From Phycisphaerae bacterium (GTDB taxonomy: Bacteria > Planctomycetota > Phycisphaerae > Sedimentisphaerales > Anaerobacaceae), in contig JADHXR010000057.1 of assembly GCA_016782865.1 (NCBI GenBank), positions 1 to 41,907 on the forward strand: a DNA stretch of 41,907 nucleotides, given 5' to 3'. Shown piece by piece: positions 24,637-33,400 of this stretch; position 1 is the first letter of the stretch; every line of letters begins with the position of its first letter. The position numbers were made by a program, and so were the translations under genes. The notes beneath the pieces were generated by a model, which did no database searches, was not told the origin of the DNA, and saw nothing but the letters and a program-made list of their open reading frames with translations.

Positions 24637-25115
24637 GCAAAGATTTTCTCAATCTGCTTGAGAGGCTGGTCCGTCACGGGGTGGATTTTGTCATAGTCGG
24701 GGGATTTGCAGGCGTTGCGCATGGGTGTACCTATGTGACCCAGGACATCGACATCTGCTGTGATTTCTCACCTTCAAATCTGCTTGCACTGCAAAGGGCT
24801 GTCTCGGATTTGGAGCCCGTGCACCGAATGACGCCACATCGAAAAAAGCTCAAGCTGACGGAAGAGGCGTGCGGGCAATTCAAGAATCTGTATCTCGATA
24901 CGAAGGAAGGTCAACTTGACTGCCTGAGCTTCATCGACGGTCTGGGCGATTTCAGTCAAGCGAAGCAAGAAAGCGAGCTAATTGAAGTTGAAGGTGCCAG
25001 GATGCGCGTGCTGAGTCTGGATGCTTTGGTCAGGACAAAGAGAGCGATGAATCGTCCACGGGATAGGGAGGCTATTTCACAGCTCGAAGCTATCAGGGAG
25101 TTGAGAAAAGGGTGA
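24633..25115 (+). CDS. Nucleotidyltransferase-fold protein (MNT/AbiEii-like)
   Basis: The 160-residue protein starts at a TTG overlapping the upstream stop. It shows the Pol-beta-like NTase core: FVIVGGFAGVAHGCTYVTQDIDICCDF, with the GG motif (23-24) and the metal-binding D38-x-D40 pair. A later region follows with LDCLSFIDGLGDF and a C-terminal helix (LDALVRTKRAMNRPRDREAISQLEAI), where the K-x-A-x-x-R-x-K-D element common in this family is present in modified form. Family knowledge: related proteins are toxins or antitoxins that add nucleotides to tRNA or to partner proteins (AbiEii, MNT-HEPN). The coupled small upstream gene supports a two-component module. The role is inferred. Confidence 0.78.
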   Translation: MSKDFLNLLERLVRHGVDFVIVGGFAGVAHGCTYVTQDIDICCDFSPSNLLALQRAVSDLEPVHRMTPHRKKLKLTEEACGQFKNLYLDTKEGQLDCLSFIDGLGDFSQAKQESELIEVEGARMRVLSLDALVRTKRAMNRPRDREAISQLEAIRELRKG

Positions 25116-25141
25116 GAGCGACTGGTGGCATAGGACCGTGA

Positions 25142-26068
25142 TTAGAAGACTACCTCTTTGCCGTCAAATACCGGCCCGTGTTCGCAGCACATTTTGTAGA
25201 CGGTCTCGCTCGATCCATCTACTTTGCATTCGACCGCGCAGCTCTGGCACAGGCCGATGCCGCAGGCCATTCTTCGCTCCAGGCTTACCTGACAGTCGAT
25301 ATTCTTTTCGGCCGCGATCCGGGCCACTGCCGCCAGCATGGGCTCCGGCCCGCACGCACAGATGATCATCTCATCGGCGCGCGATTGGTCCTGCTTGAGC
25401 CATTGCCCGAGACATTCGGTGACAAGTCCGTGATAGCCGGCCGAGCCGTCGTCGGTTGCGACCAGCGATTCTATGCCGTATTGAGCGAATTCAGGCAATA
25501 CGAACCCCAATTGCTGTGAGATGTCATCCAGCCTGCCCTTGAAGGGCAGGGCGTCTGTTGTCTTGGCTCCGGCAAATGCAACGACTCCAACATTGCCGTG
25601 TTGGGCCGTTAGAACCTGCGCCAAGTGCTGCAAGGGAGCGGTCCCCATCCCTCCGCCTACAAGCAGTACCTTCTTCTTGCCCTCGCCGACATGATAGCCG
25701 TTGCCCAGAGGCCCGATGACACTGACCGGGTCGCCGGAGCGTAAGGCGGTCATCCGCACGGTAGCGGGCCCGACGACACAATAAAGAAGCTCGGCGAATG
25801 TCCTGTCGGTCTCGGCGACGATCTCGGCAAAGCTAAAGGGCCTGCGCAAAAGTATCTTGCGCCCGGCAGCATCGCAAAGACTCTGCGGGATGTTCTCCGG
25901 AGACGGCAAAGCGATATTGGACAGGTCCAACTGAGCGAACTGTCCCGGCGCGAAATTAGCGAACGCCCTCGCACCGGCCAGTGAGAATTCCAGCCTTAGT
26001 CGACCGAACGGCTCACGCATCTTTTTGTTGGCAACGACAACCGCAGTAAACTCGCCCTTATCTGACAT
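25142..26068 (-). CDS. pyrK: Dihydroorotate dehydrogenase electron-transfer subunit-like (PyrK-type) FAD/2Fe-2S protein
   Basis: The 308-residue protein has the ferredoxin-reductase layout: a beta-barrel with the FAD motif LRRPFSFAE (about 75-83), a nucleotide-binding segment VLLVGGGMGTAPLQHLAQ (about 135-152), CACGPEPML (about 235), and a C-terminal 2Fe-2S cluster site. The cluster site, ACGIGLCQSCAVEC then MCCEHGPVF, is diagnostic of PyrK. PyrK passes electrons from the catalytic PyrDB flavoprotein to NAD in pyrimidine synthesis. No pyrD lies in the window; the gene is instead last in a run with a galactokinase-like gene (18-base gap) and an SSS transporter. PyrD is presumably elsewhere. 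Confidence 0.88.
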   Translation of the reverse strand: MSDKGEFTAVVVANKKMREPFGRLRLEFSLAGARAFANFAPGQFAQLDLSNIALPSPENIPQSLCDAAGRKILLRRPFSFAEIVAETDRTFAELLYCVVGPATVRMTALRSGDPVSVIGPLGNGYHVGEGKKKVLLVGGGMGTAPLQHLAQVLTAQHGNVGVVAFAGAKTTDALPFKGRLDDISQQLGFVLPEFAQYGIESLVATDDGSAGYHGLVTECLGQWLKQDQSRADEMIICACGPEPMLAAVARIAAEKNIDCQVSLERRMACGIGLCQSCAVECKVDGSSETVYKMCCEHGPVFDGKEVVF

Positions 26069-26086
26069 GATCAGCCACCGCCCTCA

Positions 26087-27331
26087 TCAAAGCAGGCCTT
26101 GATATACGCTGACGCCGTCCACGACCTTGCAGACGTGCACGGCGTACTTATCGGCAAAATCGGGGCAGCTTCGCGGATAAGCCGTATCGACGGCGTTTTT
26201 CACCGCCTCTACGGACTCGGCGCGAACCAGCGCGCCCGACGCCCCCTTGTCACCGCCGCCCAACATCCGCTCGCCCAGCACGCCAGGCACCGTGCGAACA
26301 ATATCGCACATTGTCTCCAGCTCGGGCCCCGATATTTTGTAATCATCCCGCAGGGCGATACCGTCGGCTCTGAATATCCGCCCGACCGTTTCGATGTCAC
26401 CGGCTTTGCAGGCTTCGAGCATCTCACCGAAGCGCTTCTGGGCGCTGAAGATATACTTCAGCCGATCACAAAGATCCGGATATTCGTCGCCGAACTGGCC
26501 CCTGATCTTCTCATAGACTGCATCGTCCCTCACATCCGCGAGACATGACACATCGTAGTGGCCCTTTTGCAATATCGAAACCAGCTTCTCGCATTCATCG
26601 CGTCTAATCTTGTACGTCGATTTTTCCAGTCCGGGCCTGTCAGTTCCCGTATCGAGCACCATTATCCGAAAGTCAAGCGCCCCGGCTCCGATGGGAACAT
26701 AGTCAATCGAACGGTCCTGAGGATTGTAGTGCGTCGCCATCCCCTCGCGAGCGAAGATCACCATCGTCTGATCGAGCTTGCCGCAGGGCGAGCCGATATA
26801 GTCGTTCTCGACCGCCTGGGCCAGATCGACTATCGTGTTTCTATCTTCAACTTCGATCTCGTTTACGTCGAAGAGTGACAGGATCAGGTTGTTGCAGAGC
26901 GACGCCGAGCGGCTCATTCCACCGCCGGGGATGTTACCGTAGAGAATGCCGTCGATGCCCTGTGTGAGATTATAGCCCTCGCGTCTGAGGATATAGTCAA
27001 TCCCGTACGCAAAGCGTCCCCATGTGTGAGCAATCTCGGGCGCCTTCGGCTCCGGCACGCTTGCCGGCTCGAATTCAATGACTCCGTCGTCCGGGAAGTT
27101 CGCGCTAAAGAGCCTGATCTTGCCCGTGTTGTTGGGCTTGTAGGCGAGCCAGATGAATCTGTCGGTTCCCACGCCGAACAGTTCCGTGCCGTTATAGTCG
27201 CCGTGCTCGACGCCAAGGCAAAATCGCGAAGACGTCCTTCGTATCTTGGCGCCATCGAGGTTTATGTTGTTGTCTTTCGCAGACGCAACGATAATCTCTA
27301 AAGCTGCTTGTCCTTCTTTTGTCAGTTCCAT
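26087..27331 (-). CDS. Galactokinase-like GHMP kinase
   Basis: The ATG at 27331 (414 residues, MELTKEGQAALE) is preferred over the frame's first ATG at 27400, which would overlap the transporter gene. The N-terminus has a galactokinase-type signature CLGVEHGDYNGTELFGVGTD (compare GEHTDYNGG). The phosphate-binding loop is IPGGGMSRSASLCNNL (GHMP motif 2, where GLSSSAS is usual). The C-terminal GHMP motif is RMLGGGDKGASGALV. Family knowledge: these enzymes phosphorylate galactose or related sugars at C1 using ATP in the cytoplasm. The altered second motif and the weakly matching signature leave the sugar open. The gene begins 25 bases after the SSS symporter gene, which suggests uptake and phosphorylation of the same sugar. 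Confidence 0.82.
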   Translation of the reverse strand: MELTKEGQAALEIIVASAKDNNINLDGAKIRRTSSRFCLGVEHGDYNGTELFGVGTDRFIWLAYKPNNTGKIRLFSANFPDDGVIEFEPASVPEPKAPEIAHTWGRFAYGIDYILRREGYNLTQGIDGILYGNIPGGGMSRSASLCNNLILSLFDVNEIEVEDRNTIVDLAQAVENDYIGSPCGKLDQTMVIFAREGMATHYNPQDRSIDYVPIGAGALDFRIMVLDTGTDRPGLEKSTYKIRRDECEKLVSILQKGHYDVSCLADVRDDAVYEKIRGQFGDEYPDLCDRLKYIFSAQKRFGEMLEACKAGDIETVGRIFRADGIALRDDYKISGPELETMCDIVRTVPGVLGERMLGGGDKGASGALVRAESVEAVKNAVDTAYPRSCPDFADKYAVHVCKVVDGVSVYQGLL

Positions 27332-27356
27332 ACTCACATTCTCAAAAAAGCTCTTC

Positions 27357-29405
27357 TCATTTCGCCAGGCCGAGCGGACTGAACAAGAAGTATAAGACAA
27401 GCGTTATGACCACGATCACAATGCCGACCACCTTGGCCCCGCTGGAGGAGCGAAGGTCAAGATTGGTTTTCTGCTTGAACTCGACAGGCTGGGCCAAAGG
27501 TTTGAGCTTGGTGATGATGGCCATTACGAGAAGGCACAGTGCAAAGCAGATCGCCATTCGGTTGAGGAATTGAATATCGGGGCCGATCTTGTACTTGCCG
27601 GCCATGTACATTCCGCCGTAGGAGACGATGTTGGTCAGCAGCCCGACTACGCCGGCGATTGGCGGCGCCGTGCGAACAACCAGGCCGAATACGAACACGG
27701 CAAGAATACCCGGGGATATCAGACCCTGGCTTTCCTGAATAATGGTGAAGATGCTGTTGCTTATTTTCGGATCGCCCAACTGCGGCGCCAGCATTACTGC
27801 AATGACCGAGAATACGACAACGCATATCCGCCCGAGCAGCACGACGGTCTTCTGTCCGGCCTGCGGATTGATATATTTCTTGAAGATATCCATCGTGAAA
27901 ATTGTGGAGGCGGCGTTAAGCATCGCCGCCAGCGAGCTGACAATCGCCCCCAACAATGCCGCCAGAACGAAACCGACTAACCCCGTCCTCTGAGGCAGAA
28001 CGCTGCTGAGCAATTGCCCGAGAGCCGTGTCATACTTGAAGGCGATAAACTTCTCACTCGTGACATTAACCCCGGCGGTATCCGCCGCATCCATCACAGA
28101 TTGGTTATACGACTTCAATTCTACTGCCAGTTGAGGGAACGCCGCCTTCCATGACTTATCATCCGATTCGAATACGGTGTATTGCGCAAGCTCCAGCCCG
28201 TCGAGCTTGGCCTGAGTCAGAGGCAGGGCGAAGGGATTTCTCGCCTTGGCGGCCTTCAGGGCCGCGCTGTCCGGATACACGGCGATCATGAATTTGCCCT
28301 TCGGCCAGCTTGCAACAGCCTCATCGCTCGGGGCCTGCACAACTTCGACCAACTGAGTGTTCTCATTGGCCATCATATACTTGGCGATCACCGGGGCGTT
28401 GTCACCGACCGCTTGATCCTGCATGTCCTTCGAGAAGAGATTGAACGCGATGATACCGGGCACGACCACGACAAACGGAATCAAAAGCTTCATGAATGCC
28501 GAGAACACGATTCCCTTTTGCCCCTCGGCCAGCGACTCAGAGGCCAGCGTTCGCTGTGTGATGTATTGGTTCAAGCCCCAGTAGTAGAAGTTCGGTATCC
28601 ACAGGCCGAGAAGGAGGGCGGTGCATGGCAGTACCTTATCGTCTTTCGGAAGGAACATGTTCATTCGTACCTTGTTGAGTTGCCAGAAACGGTCGATCGC
28701 GCCGGTATCCTGGGTGAAGGTCTTCAATCCCACCGCGCCGGTCTTGACATTCTCGATAAAGGCCACCTCATCCGTTGTGCCGCCGAGCTTCTTGAACGCG
28801 TAGATCATCACGATCGCTCCGCCGAGGATCAACGCGCTTCCCTGGATCAGGTCGGCCCAGGCGCAGGCCTTGAGCCCGCCGGCGGTGACGTATACCATTG
28901 CAATCAAGCCGATCACGATCGCCGCATTGGCGATAGGAACGTCGTACCCCATTTTGCCCGCCATGGTGTTGACCGTCAGAGCGCCGGAATATGTCACCGA
29001 GCCCAGCAGCAGCATATAGATGAACAATGTGGCAACGGCCATGATCGTGCGCGCCGTAGCGTTGTATCGCACTTCGAGAAACTCGGGCATCGTGTAAATT
29101 CCCGCCCGCAGGAAGTAGGGCAGGAATGCGAACGCCACGACAACCAGCGTGATGGCAGCCATCCACTCATAGCTGGCAATCGCCAAACCGACGTGGCTCG
29201 CGGCATTTCCGCTCATGCCCACCAGTTGCTCCGAAGAAATGTTAGCGGCGATCAGCGAGAATCCGATCAGCCACCATTTCAGGCCGCGACCGGCGAGGAA
29301 GTAGTCTTCGCTGGTCTTCTCATGCCGGCTCTTCCAAAGCCCGATGCTGACCACCGCGAGGATGAAGCCGAGAAATACGGCGATGTCCAGAAAACTAAAC
29401 TCCAT
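27357..29405 (-). CDS. Sodium/solute symporter (SSS family, SGLT-like) with an extra loop domain
   Basis: The 682-residue polytopic protein starts with a good site (GAGGAAAGG, then ATG). Typical SSS features are DYFLAGRGLKWWLIGFSLIAANISSEQ in TM1-2, YTMPEFLEVRY, TAGGLKACAWADLIQ and AALLGAIVSSLAAMLNAASTIFTMD. Thirteen or fourteen membrane segments can be traced. Between about residues 343 and 457 there is a hydrophilic insertion of roughly 110 residues (KGKFMIAVYP...FESDDKSWKAAFPQLAVELK) in a loop that is short in most SGLT-type proteins. The protein imports a sugar or related solute with sodium. The downstream galactokinase-like gene points to a hexose. Confidence 0.92.
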   Translation of the reverse strand: MEFSFLDIAVFLGFILAVVSIGLWKSRHEKTSEDYFLAGRGLKWWLIGFSLIAANISSEQLVGMSGNAASHVGLAIASYEWMAAITLVVVAFAFLPYFLRAGIYTMPEFLEVRYNATARTIMAVATLFIYMLLLGSVTYSGALTVNTMAGKMGYDVPIANAAIVIGLIAMVYVTAGGLKACAWADLIQGSALILGGAIVMIYAFKKLGGTTDEVAFIENVKTGAVGLKTFTQDTGAIDRFWQLNKVRMNMFLPKDDKVLPCTALLLGLWIPNFYYWGLNQYITQRTLASESLAEGQKGIVFSAFMKLLIPFVVVVPGIIAFNLFSKDMQDQAVGDNAPVIAKYMMANENTQLVEVVQAPSDEAVASWPKGKFMIAVYPDSAALKAAKARNPFALPLTQAKLDGLELAQYTVFESDDKSWKAAFPQLAVELKSYNQSVMDAADTAGVNVTSEKFIAFKYDTALGQLLSSVLPQRTGLVGFVLAALLGAIVSSLAAMLNAASTIFTMDIFKKYINPQAGQKTVVLLGRICVVVFSVIAVMLAPQLGDPKISNSIFTIIQESQGLISPGILAVFVFGLVVRTAPPIAGVVGLLTNIVSYGGMYMAGKYKIGPDIQFLNRMAICFALCLLVMAIITKLKPLAQPVEFKQKTNLDLRSSSGAKVVGIVIVVITLVLYFLFSPLGLAK

Positions 29406-29518
29406 AGCAAATCCTTTCCTCTTGTCCTAATCCTTACGCCAACGGCAATGTTGGAACTTTCGTATCGCGTATATTAAGTACAAATACTTGAAAAATCATC
29501 CATTTTCAAATAAAAATA

Positions 29519-30082
29519 ATGACCATGAGTGACGTAACCCGCATTTTGGCCGCAATCGAGCAGGGTGACGCCCGGGCTGCCGATGAATTGCTTCCTTTGG
29601 TCTATGAAGAACTTCGTCGTTTGGCCGCTGCGAAGATGTCACAGGAGCCGCCCGGCCAGACACTCCAGGCAACGGCTCTTGTCCACGAGGCCTATATCCG
29701 GCTGGTGGGTTCGCAAGACCAGGATTGGAGCGGCCGGACCCATTTCTTTGCAGCGGCCTCCGAAGCCATGCGTCGTATCCTCATTGACAACGCCCGACGT
29801 AAACAGCGCCTCAAACGTGGCGGCGGTCAACAGAAGGTCAGTCTCACAGATGCAGAGCCTGCCATTGAAGGGCCTTCGGATGATATGATTGCATTAGACG
29901 AAGCCCTTGCCAGGCTTGCAGAGATCGACAAGACAAAAGCCGATCTCGTCAAGCTGCGCTATTTCGCCGGACTGACGTTGGAACAAGCCGCCGCTGTTCT
30001 CAATCTGCCCGAGAGAACTGCCAAGAGGTACTGGGCTCACGCGCGGGCCTGGCTGTATCGACAGGTTACCGACGGTCGGTAG
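29519..30082 (+). CDS. ECF sigma factor (TIGR02999-type, planctomycete kinase-associated group)
   Basis: At 187 residues it matches this ECF group throughout: region 2 (DELLPLVYEELRRLAAAKM, LQATALVHEAYIRLV, THFFAAASEAMRRILIDNAR) and region 4 (LVKLRYFAGLTLEQAAAVLNLPERTAKRYWAHARAWLYR, the -35-binding helix-turn-helix). Family knowledge: this group is expanded in Planctomycetota and Acidobacteria and usually sits before a serine/threonine kinase gene, with no classical anti-sigma factor. Exactly that arrangement is present here (kinase at 30433). The kinase is presumed to control the sigma factor by phosphorylation. The ATG at 29519 lacks a strong ribosome-binding site; an ATG at 29525 is an alternative. 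Confidence 0.93.
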   Translation: MTMSDVTRILAAIEQGDARAADELLPLVYEELRRLAAAKMSQEPPGQTLQATALVHEAYIRLVGSQDQDWSGRTHFFAAASEAMRRILIDNARRKQRLKRGGGQQKVSLTDAEPAIEGPSDDMIALDEALARLAEIDKTKADLVKLRYFAGLTLEQAAAVLNLPERTAKRYWAHARAWLYRQVTDGR

Positions 30083-30104
30083 CGACGCCGGTTCTCGCAT
30101 GTTC

Positions 30105-30127
30105 TTGACAGACTATTAGTCTGTCAA
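30105..30127. repeat. Perfect 10-bp inverted repeat, possible operator
   Basis: TTGACAGACT (30105-30114), a 3-base centre ATT, and AGTCTGTCAA (30118-30127) form a perfect palindrome 23 bases after the sigma-factor stop. There is no U-run, so a simple terminator is unlikely. A dimeric regulator site or a processed RNA hairpin are alternatives. Confidence 0.6.
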
Positions 30128-30149
30128 CTTTGATTTGATGGATTCAGGA

Positions 30150-30232
30150 GGGTGGCAGCCTCAAGCGCAGCATGGGGATGGCTTGTCGTGCATTAACCAT
30201 CCCCAAAGCCTTCGGCTTTGAGGCTGCCACCC
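30150..30232. repeat. Compound REP/MITE-like palindromic element (83 bp)
   Basis: The outer arms GGGTGGCAGCCTCAA (30150-30164) and TTGAGGCTGCCACCC (30218-30232) are perfectly complementary over 15 bp. An inner pair, TGGGGATGG (30173-30181) and CCATCCCCA (30197-30205), adds 9 bp. A side hairpin AAAGCC-TTC-GGCTTT (30205-30219) overlaps the base of the right arm and would be an alternative fold. The layout resembles REP/BIME or IS200-type non-autonomous elements. No transposase is in the window. Confidence 0.6.
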
Positions 30233-30432
30233 AATCGTGCGAAGACAGTTTACAGATTCATACTTGACGGACTACTATCATCATTCAGAGGGCCAATTTT
30301 GGCGGCGTGCGGGGCCTTTCTGAGGATTTTCTTTTTTTCGCAGGAATTCTGGCCCGAAACCGCCCCAAACGGCGCATTACCAAGTGAGGCAAAGAACAAA
30401 ACGCCGAAAATGGCAATTAGGGAGTTACAGTC

Positions 30433-33400
30433 ATGGCAGCAGAAAACTTCAAAGAGGCCGGAGAAATCTTTCAAGACGCCATTGAGATAGAAGATCCGGC
30501 AAAACGAGCCCGATATCTGGAAGATGCCTGTAAACAAGATTCAGAACTGCGGGCGGAAGTGGAAGCTCTGCTCAGGTCGCATGAGAAAGCCGGCGATTTT
30601 CTCGAAGTCCCGGCTGTCGATTCGAATGTTACTCTGGATGGGCCTCAGATAGAAGGCCCAGGCACGAAGATCGGCCGATACGAACTGTTGGAGCTTATAG
30701 GCGAAGGGGGCATGGGTTCAGTCTACCTGGCCGAGCAAAAGGAACCTGTCAAACGTAAAGTCGCACTCAAGATCGTTAAGCTCGGTATGAGCACCAAAGA
30801 AGTTGTTGCTCGTTTCGAAGCCGAGCGGCAGACTCTGGCCCTGCTGGAGCATCCCAATATTGCCCATGTATTCGACGCGGGAGCGACTGACGCCGGGCGT
30901 CCATACTTTGTTATGGAATACGTCGAGGGCAAATCCATCACCAAGTACTGCGATGAGCAAAAGCTCAACATCGAACAAAGGCTCGGCCTCTTCAAACAAA
31001 TCTGCGAGGGCGTCCATCACGCACATCAAAAAGGAATCATACACCGAGACATCAAACCATCAAACATCTTGGTATCTGTCCACGGTCATAAGGCCGTACC
31101 GAAGATCATTGACTTCGGCATAGCCAAAGCCATCACGCAGCCATTGACCGAGAACGCATCATTCACTGAGCATGGTCAGCTACTCGGTACACCTGAATAT
31201 ATGAGCCCCGAACAAGCCGAGATGGCTTACCAGGACCTGGACACCCGCTCGGACATATATTCGCTGGGTGTGTTGCTTTATGAGTTGCTGGCTGGTGTAA
31301 CGCCGTTCGATGCCAAGAGACTGCGTGAAGGCGGAATTGATCATATACAACAAGTAATTTGCGAAGAGGAACCCCGAACACCAAGTGCTAGATTGACAAG
31401 CTTGGGCGATAAGGCCACAGCAGTTGCCGAGAGCCGCAGAACACAGATTGTCACATTAACCAGACGTCTTCACAGAGAATTGGAGTGGATCACCATAAAA
31501 GCAATGCGAAAAGACCGAGTGAGAAGATACCGGTCAGCATCTGAACTGGCCGACGATATTCAGAACTACCTTACTGGAACCCCCCTAATTGCTGGACCTG
31601 AGTCCACCGTATACCGGGCAAGAAAGTTCGTGCGAAAACACGCCGGTTCCGTGGCGACCGCAGCGCTCTTGTTGGTGGTGATAGTCTTGGGTCTGGTCGC
31701 GAGTATCTTGATGGGCTGCCGCGCAGAGCAGGCCCGGCAGCAGGAAGCCTCAGCTCGAAAGCAAGTTGAGCAGGCCCTGATACGTGCTGAGAAGGCTGAA
31801 AGAATTGCCCAGGAACGAGCTGAGTCCTATCGGCGAGCTGTGTATAGCAACACTCTGGCCTTGACCAAGGATGCAATTGACAAGGCTAGCTTCAGTCGTG
31901 CTCAGAAGCTATTGAGTTCATGCGAACTGGATCTTCGGGGCTGGGAATGGCAACACCTCAACTATATGTCTCCGGACCCATGTATCAAGACTTTCCGCAG
32001 TCATAGACCCTACGGCATGGCAATCGCTGTTAGTCCGGACGGCAGGTGTATTGCTTCAGCCAGTGGCGGTACAGTTGGATCTGGATCAGTAAAGGTGTTG
32101 GATACAGCAACCGGTTCCGTGGTGATGACCTTACAACACAATGATCTCGTTTACACAGTCGCATATAGTCCGGATGGCAAGCGCATTGCCTCGGCCGGTG
32201 TTGAGAGGACAATCAAGATATGGGATGTAGCAAGCGGGGATGAAGTGATGACGCTTCGGGGACATGAGAATTGGATTTGGTGGATAGCATTCAGCCCGGA
32301 CGGCAGGCGCATTGTCTCAAGCAGTAACGACAAAACCATCAAGGTATGGGATGCCAACAACGGCACCGAAATGATGACTCTTCGAGGACACCATGAACTG
32401 GTTTGGTCGGTTGTGTTCAGCCCGGATGGCAAACGCATTGCCTCGGGCAATTGGAATAAAACCATCAAGGTATGGGATGTAGCCAGCGGGAATGAGTTGA
32501 TCACACTGCGGGGACACGCCAAAGCAGTCAGTAATGTTGTGTTCAGCCCGGACGGTGAGCGGATCTTCTCCACTGGTTATTGGGGCGCGATAAAGGAATG
32601 GGATCCTGCCATCAAGCCAGACGTATTAAGGGTTGATGCATGGATTGATCAGGTAGCATTCAGTCCGGATGGCAAACGCATTGCTGCATCCCCCGCGAAT
32701 AGGAATGGAGTGATTAAGCTATGGGACGCTGTCAGCGGCGCTGATATCATGACACTTCGTGGTCACCAGGGGCGGGCCTCGATAGCCTTCAGCCCCGACG
32801 GTAGGCAGATTGTCTCAGGCGGTAATGACAAAACAGTCAATGTCTGGAATGCGTTAAGGGGTGTCCTGGAGATGACTCTAACCGGGCATACTGCCCCTGT
32901 TTTATCGGTAGCCTTCAGCCCGGACGGCAAACGCATCGTCTCCGGCAGCGGGGATGAAACCGTCAAGGTCTGGAATGCTACGACCGGCGTCATCGAGATG
33001 ACTCTTGCTGGACACAAACACGATGTGCATTCAGTGACATTTAGTTCTGATGGCACAAGTATTTGTGTGGGCGGTGACGACGGTGGCATTACTCTCTGGG
33101 AATCTGTTGAGCCTGCTGCCGGATATGAACCTCGACAAATTGCGAATTCAGCAAGGGACCTTGTAGATGAGCTATACAAGAAACACGATTTTTACTACGA
33201 CGTAATCTCCAAGCTGGAGGATGACAACACTATTAACGACTCAGTGCGCAGGGTGGCGCTTCAGATTGCCAATGCCAACCTGTGGAAGGATGCAAGGAAA
33301 CTCTTCTCGCAAAGCTGGCAAGTAGTGAAATCACCTGATCACAACGACGTGGCGTATCGAGAGGCGATAGAGAAGCTCGAGAAAGCCATCAGTCTGGCAC

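Larger units (their letters stand above)
30083..30432. other. Intergenic region between the ECF sigma and kinase genes, with palindromes
   Basis: The 350-base gap has no gene. It contains a perfect short palindrome (30105-30127), a large compound inverted repeat (30150-30232), and a second, imperfect copy of the left half of the short palindrome (TTGACGGACTACTA at 30264-30277 against TTGACAGACTATTA at 30105-30118, 12 of 14 identical). Confidence 0.6.

Noticed and set aside
28182..29477. 431-codon open frame on the plus strand over the SSS transporter
   Set aside because: Antisense shadow of the GC-rich transporter gene; composition is H/Q/R-rich without any family, and there is no ribosome-binding site.
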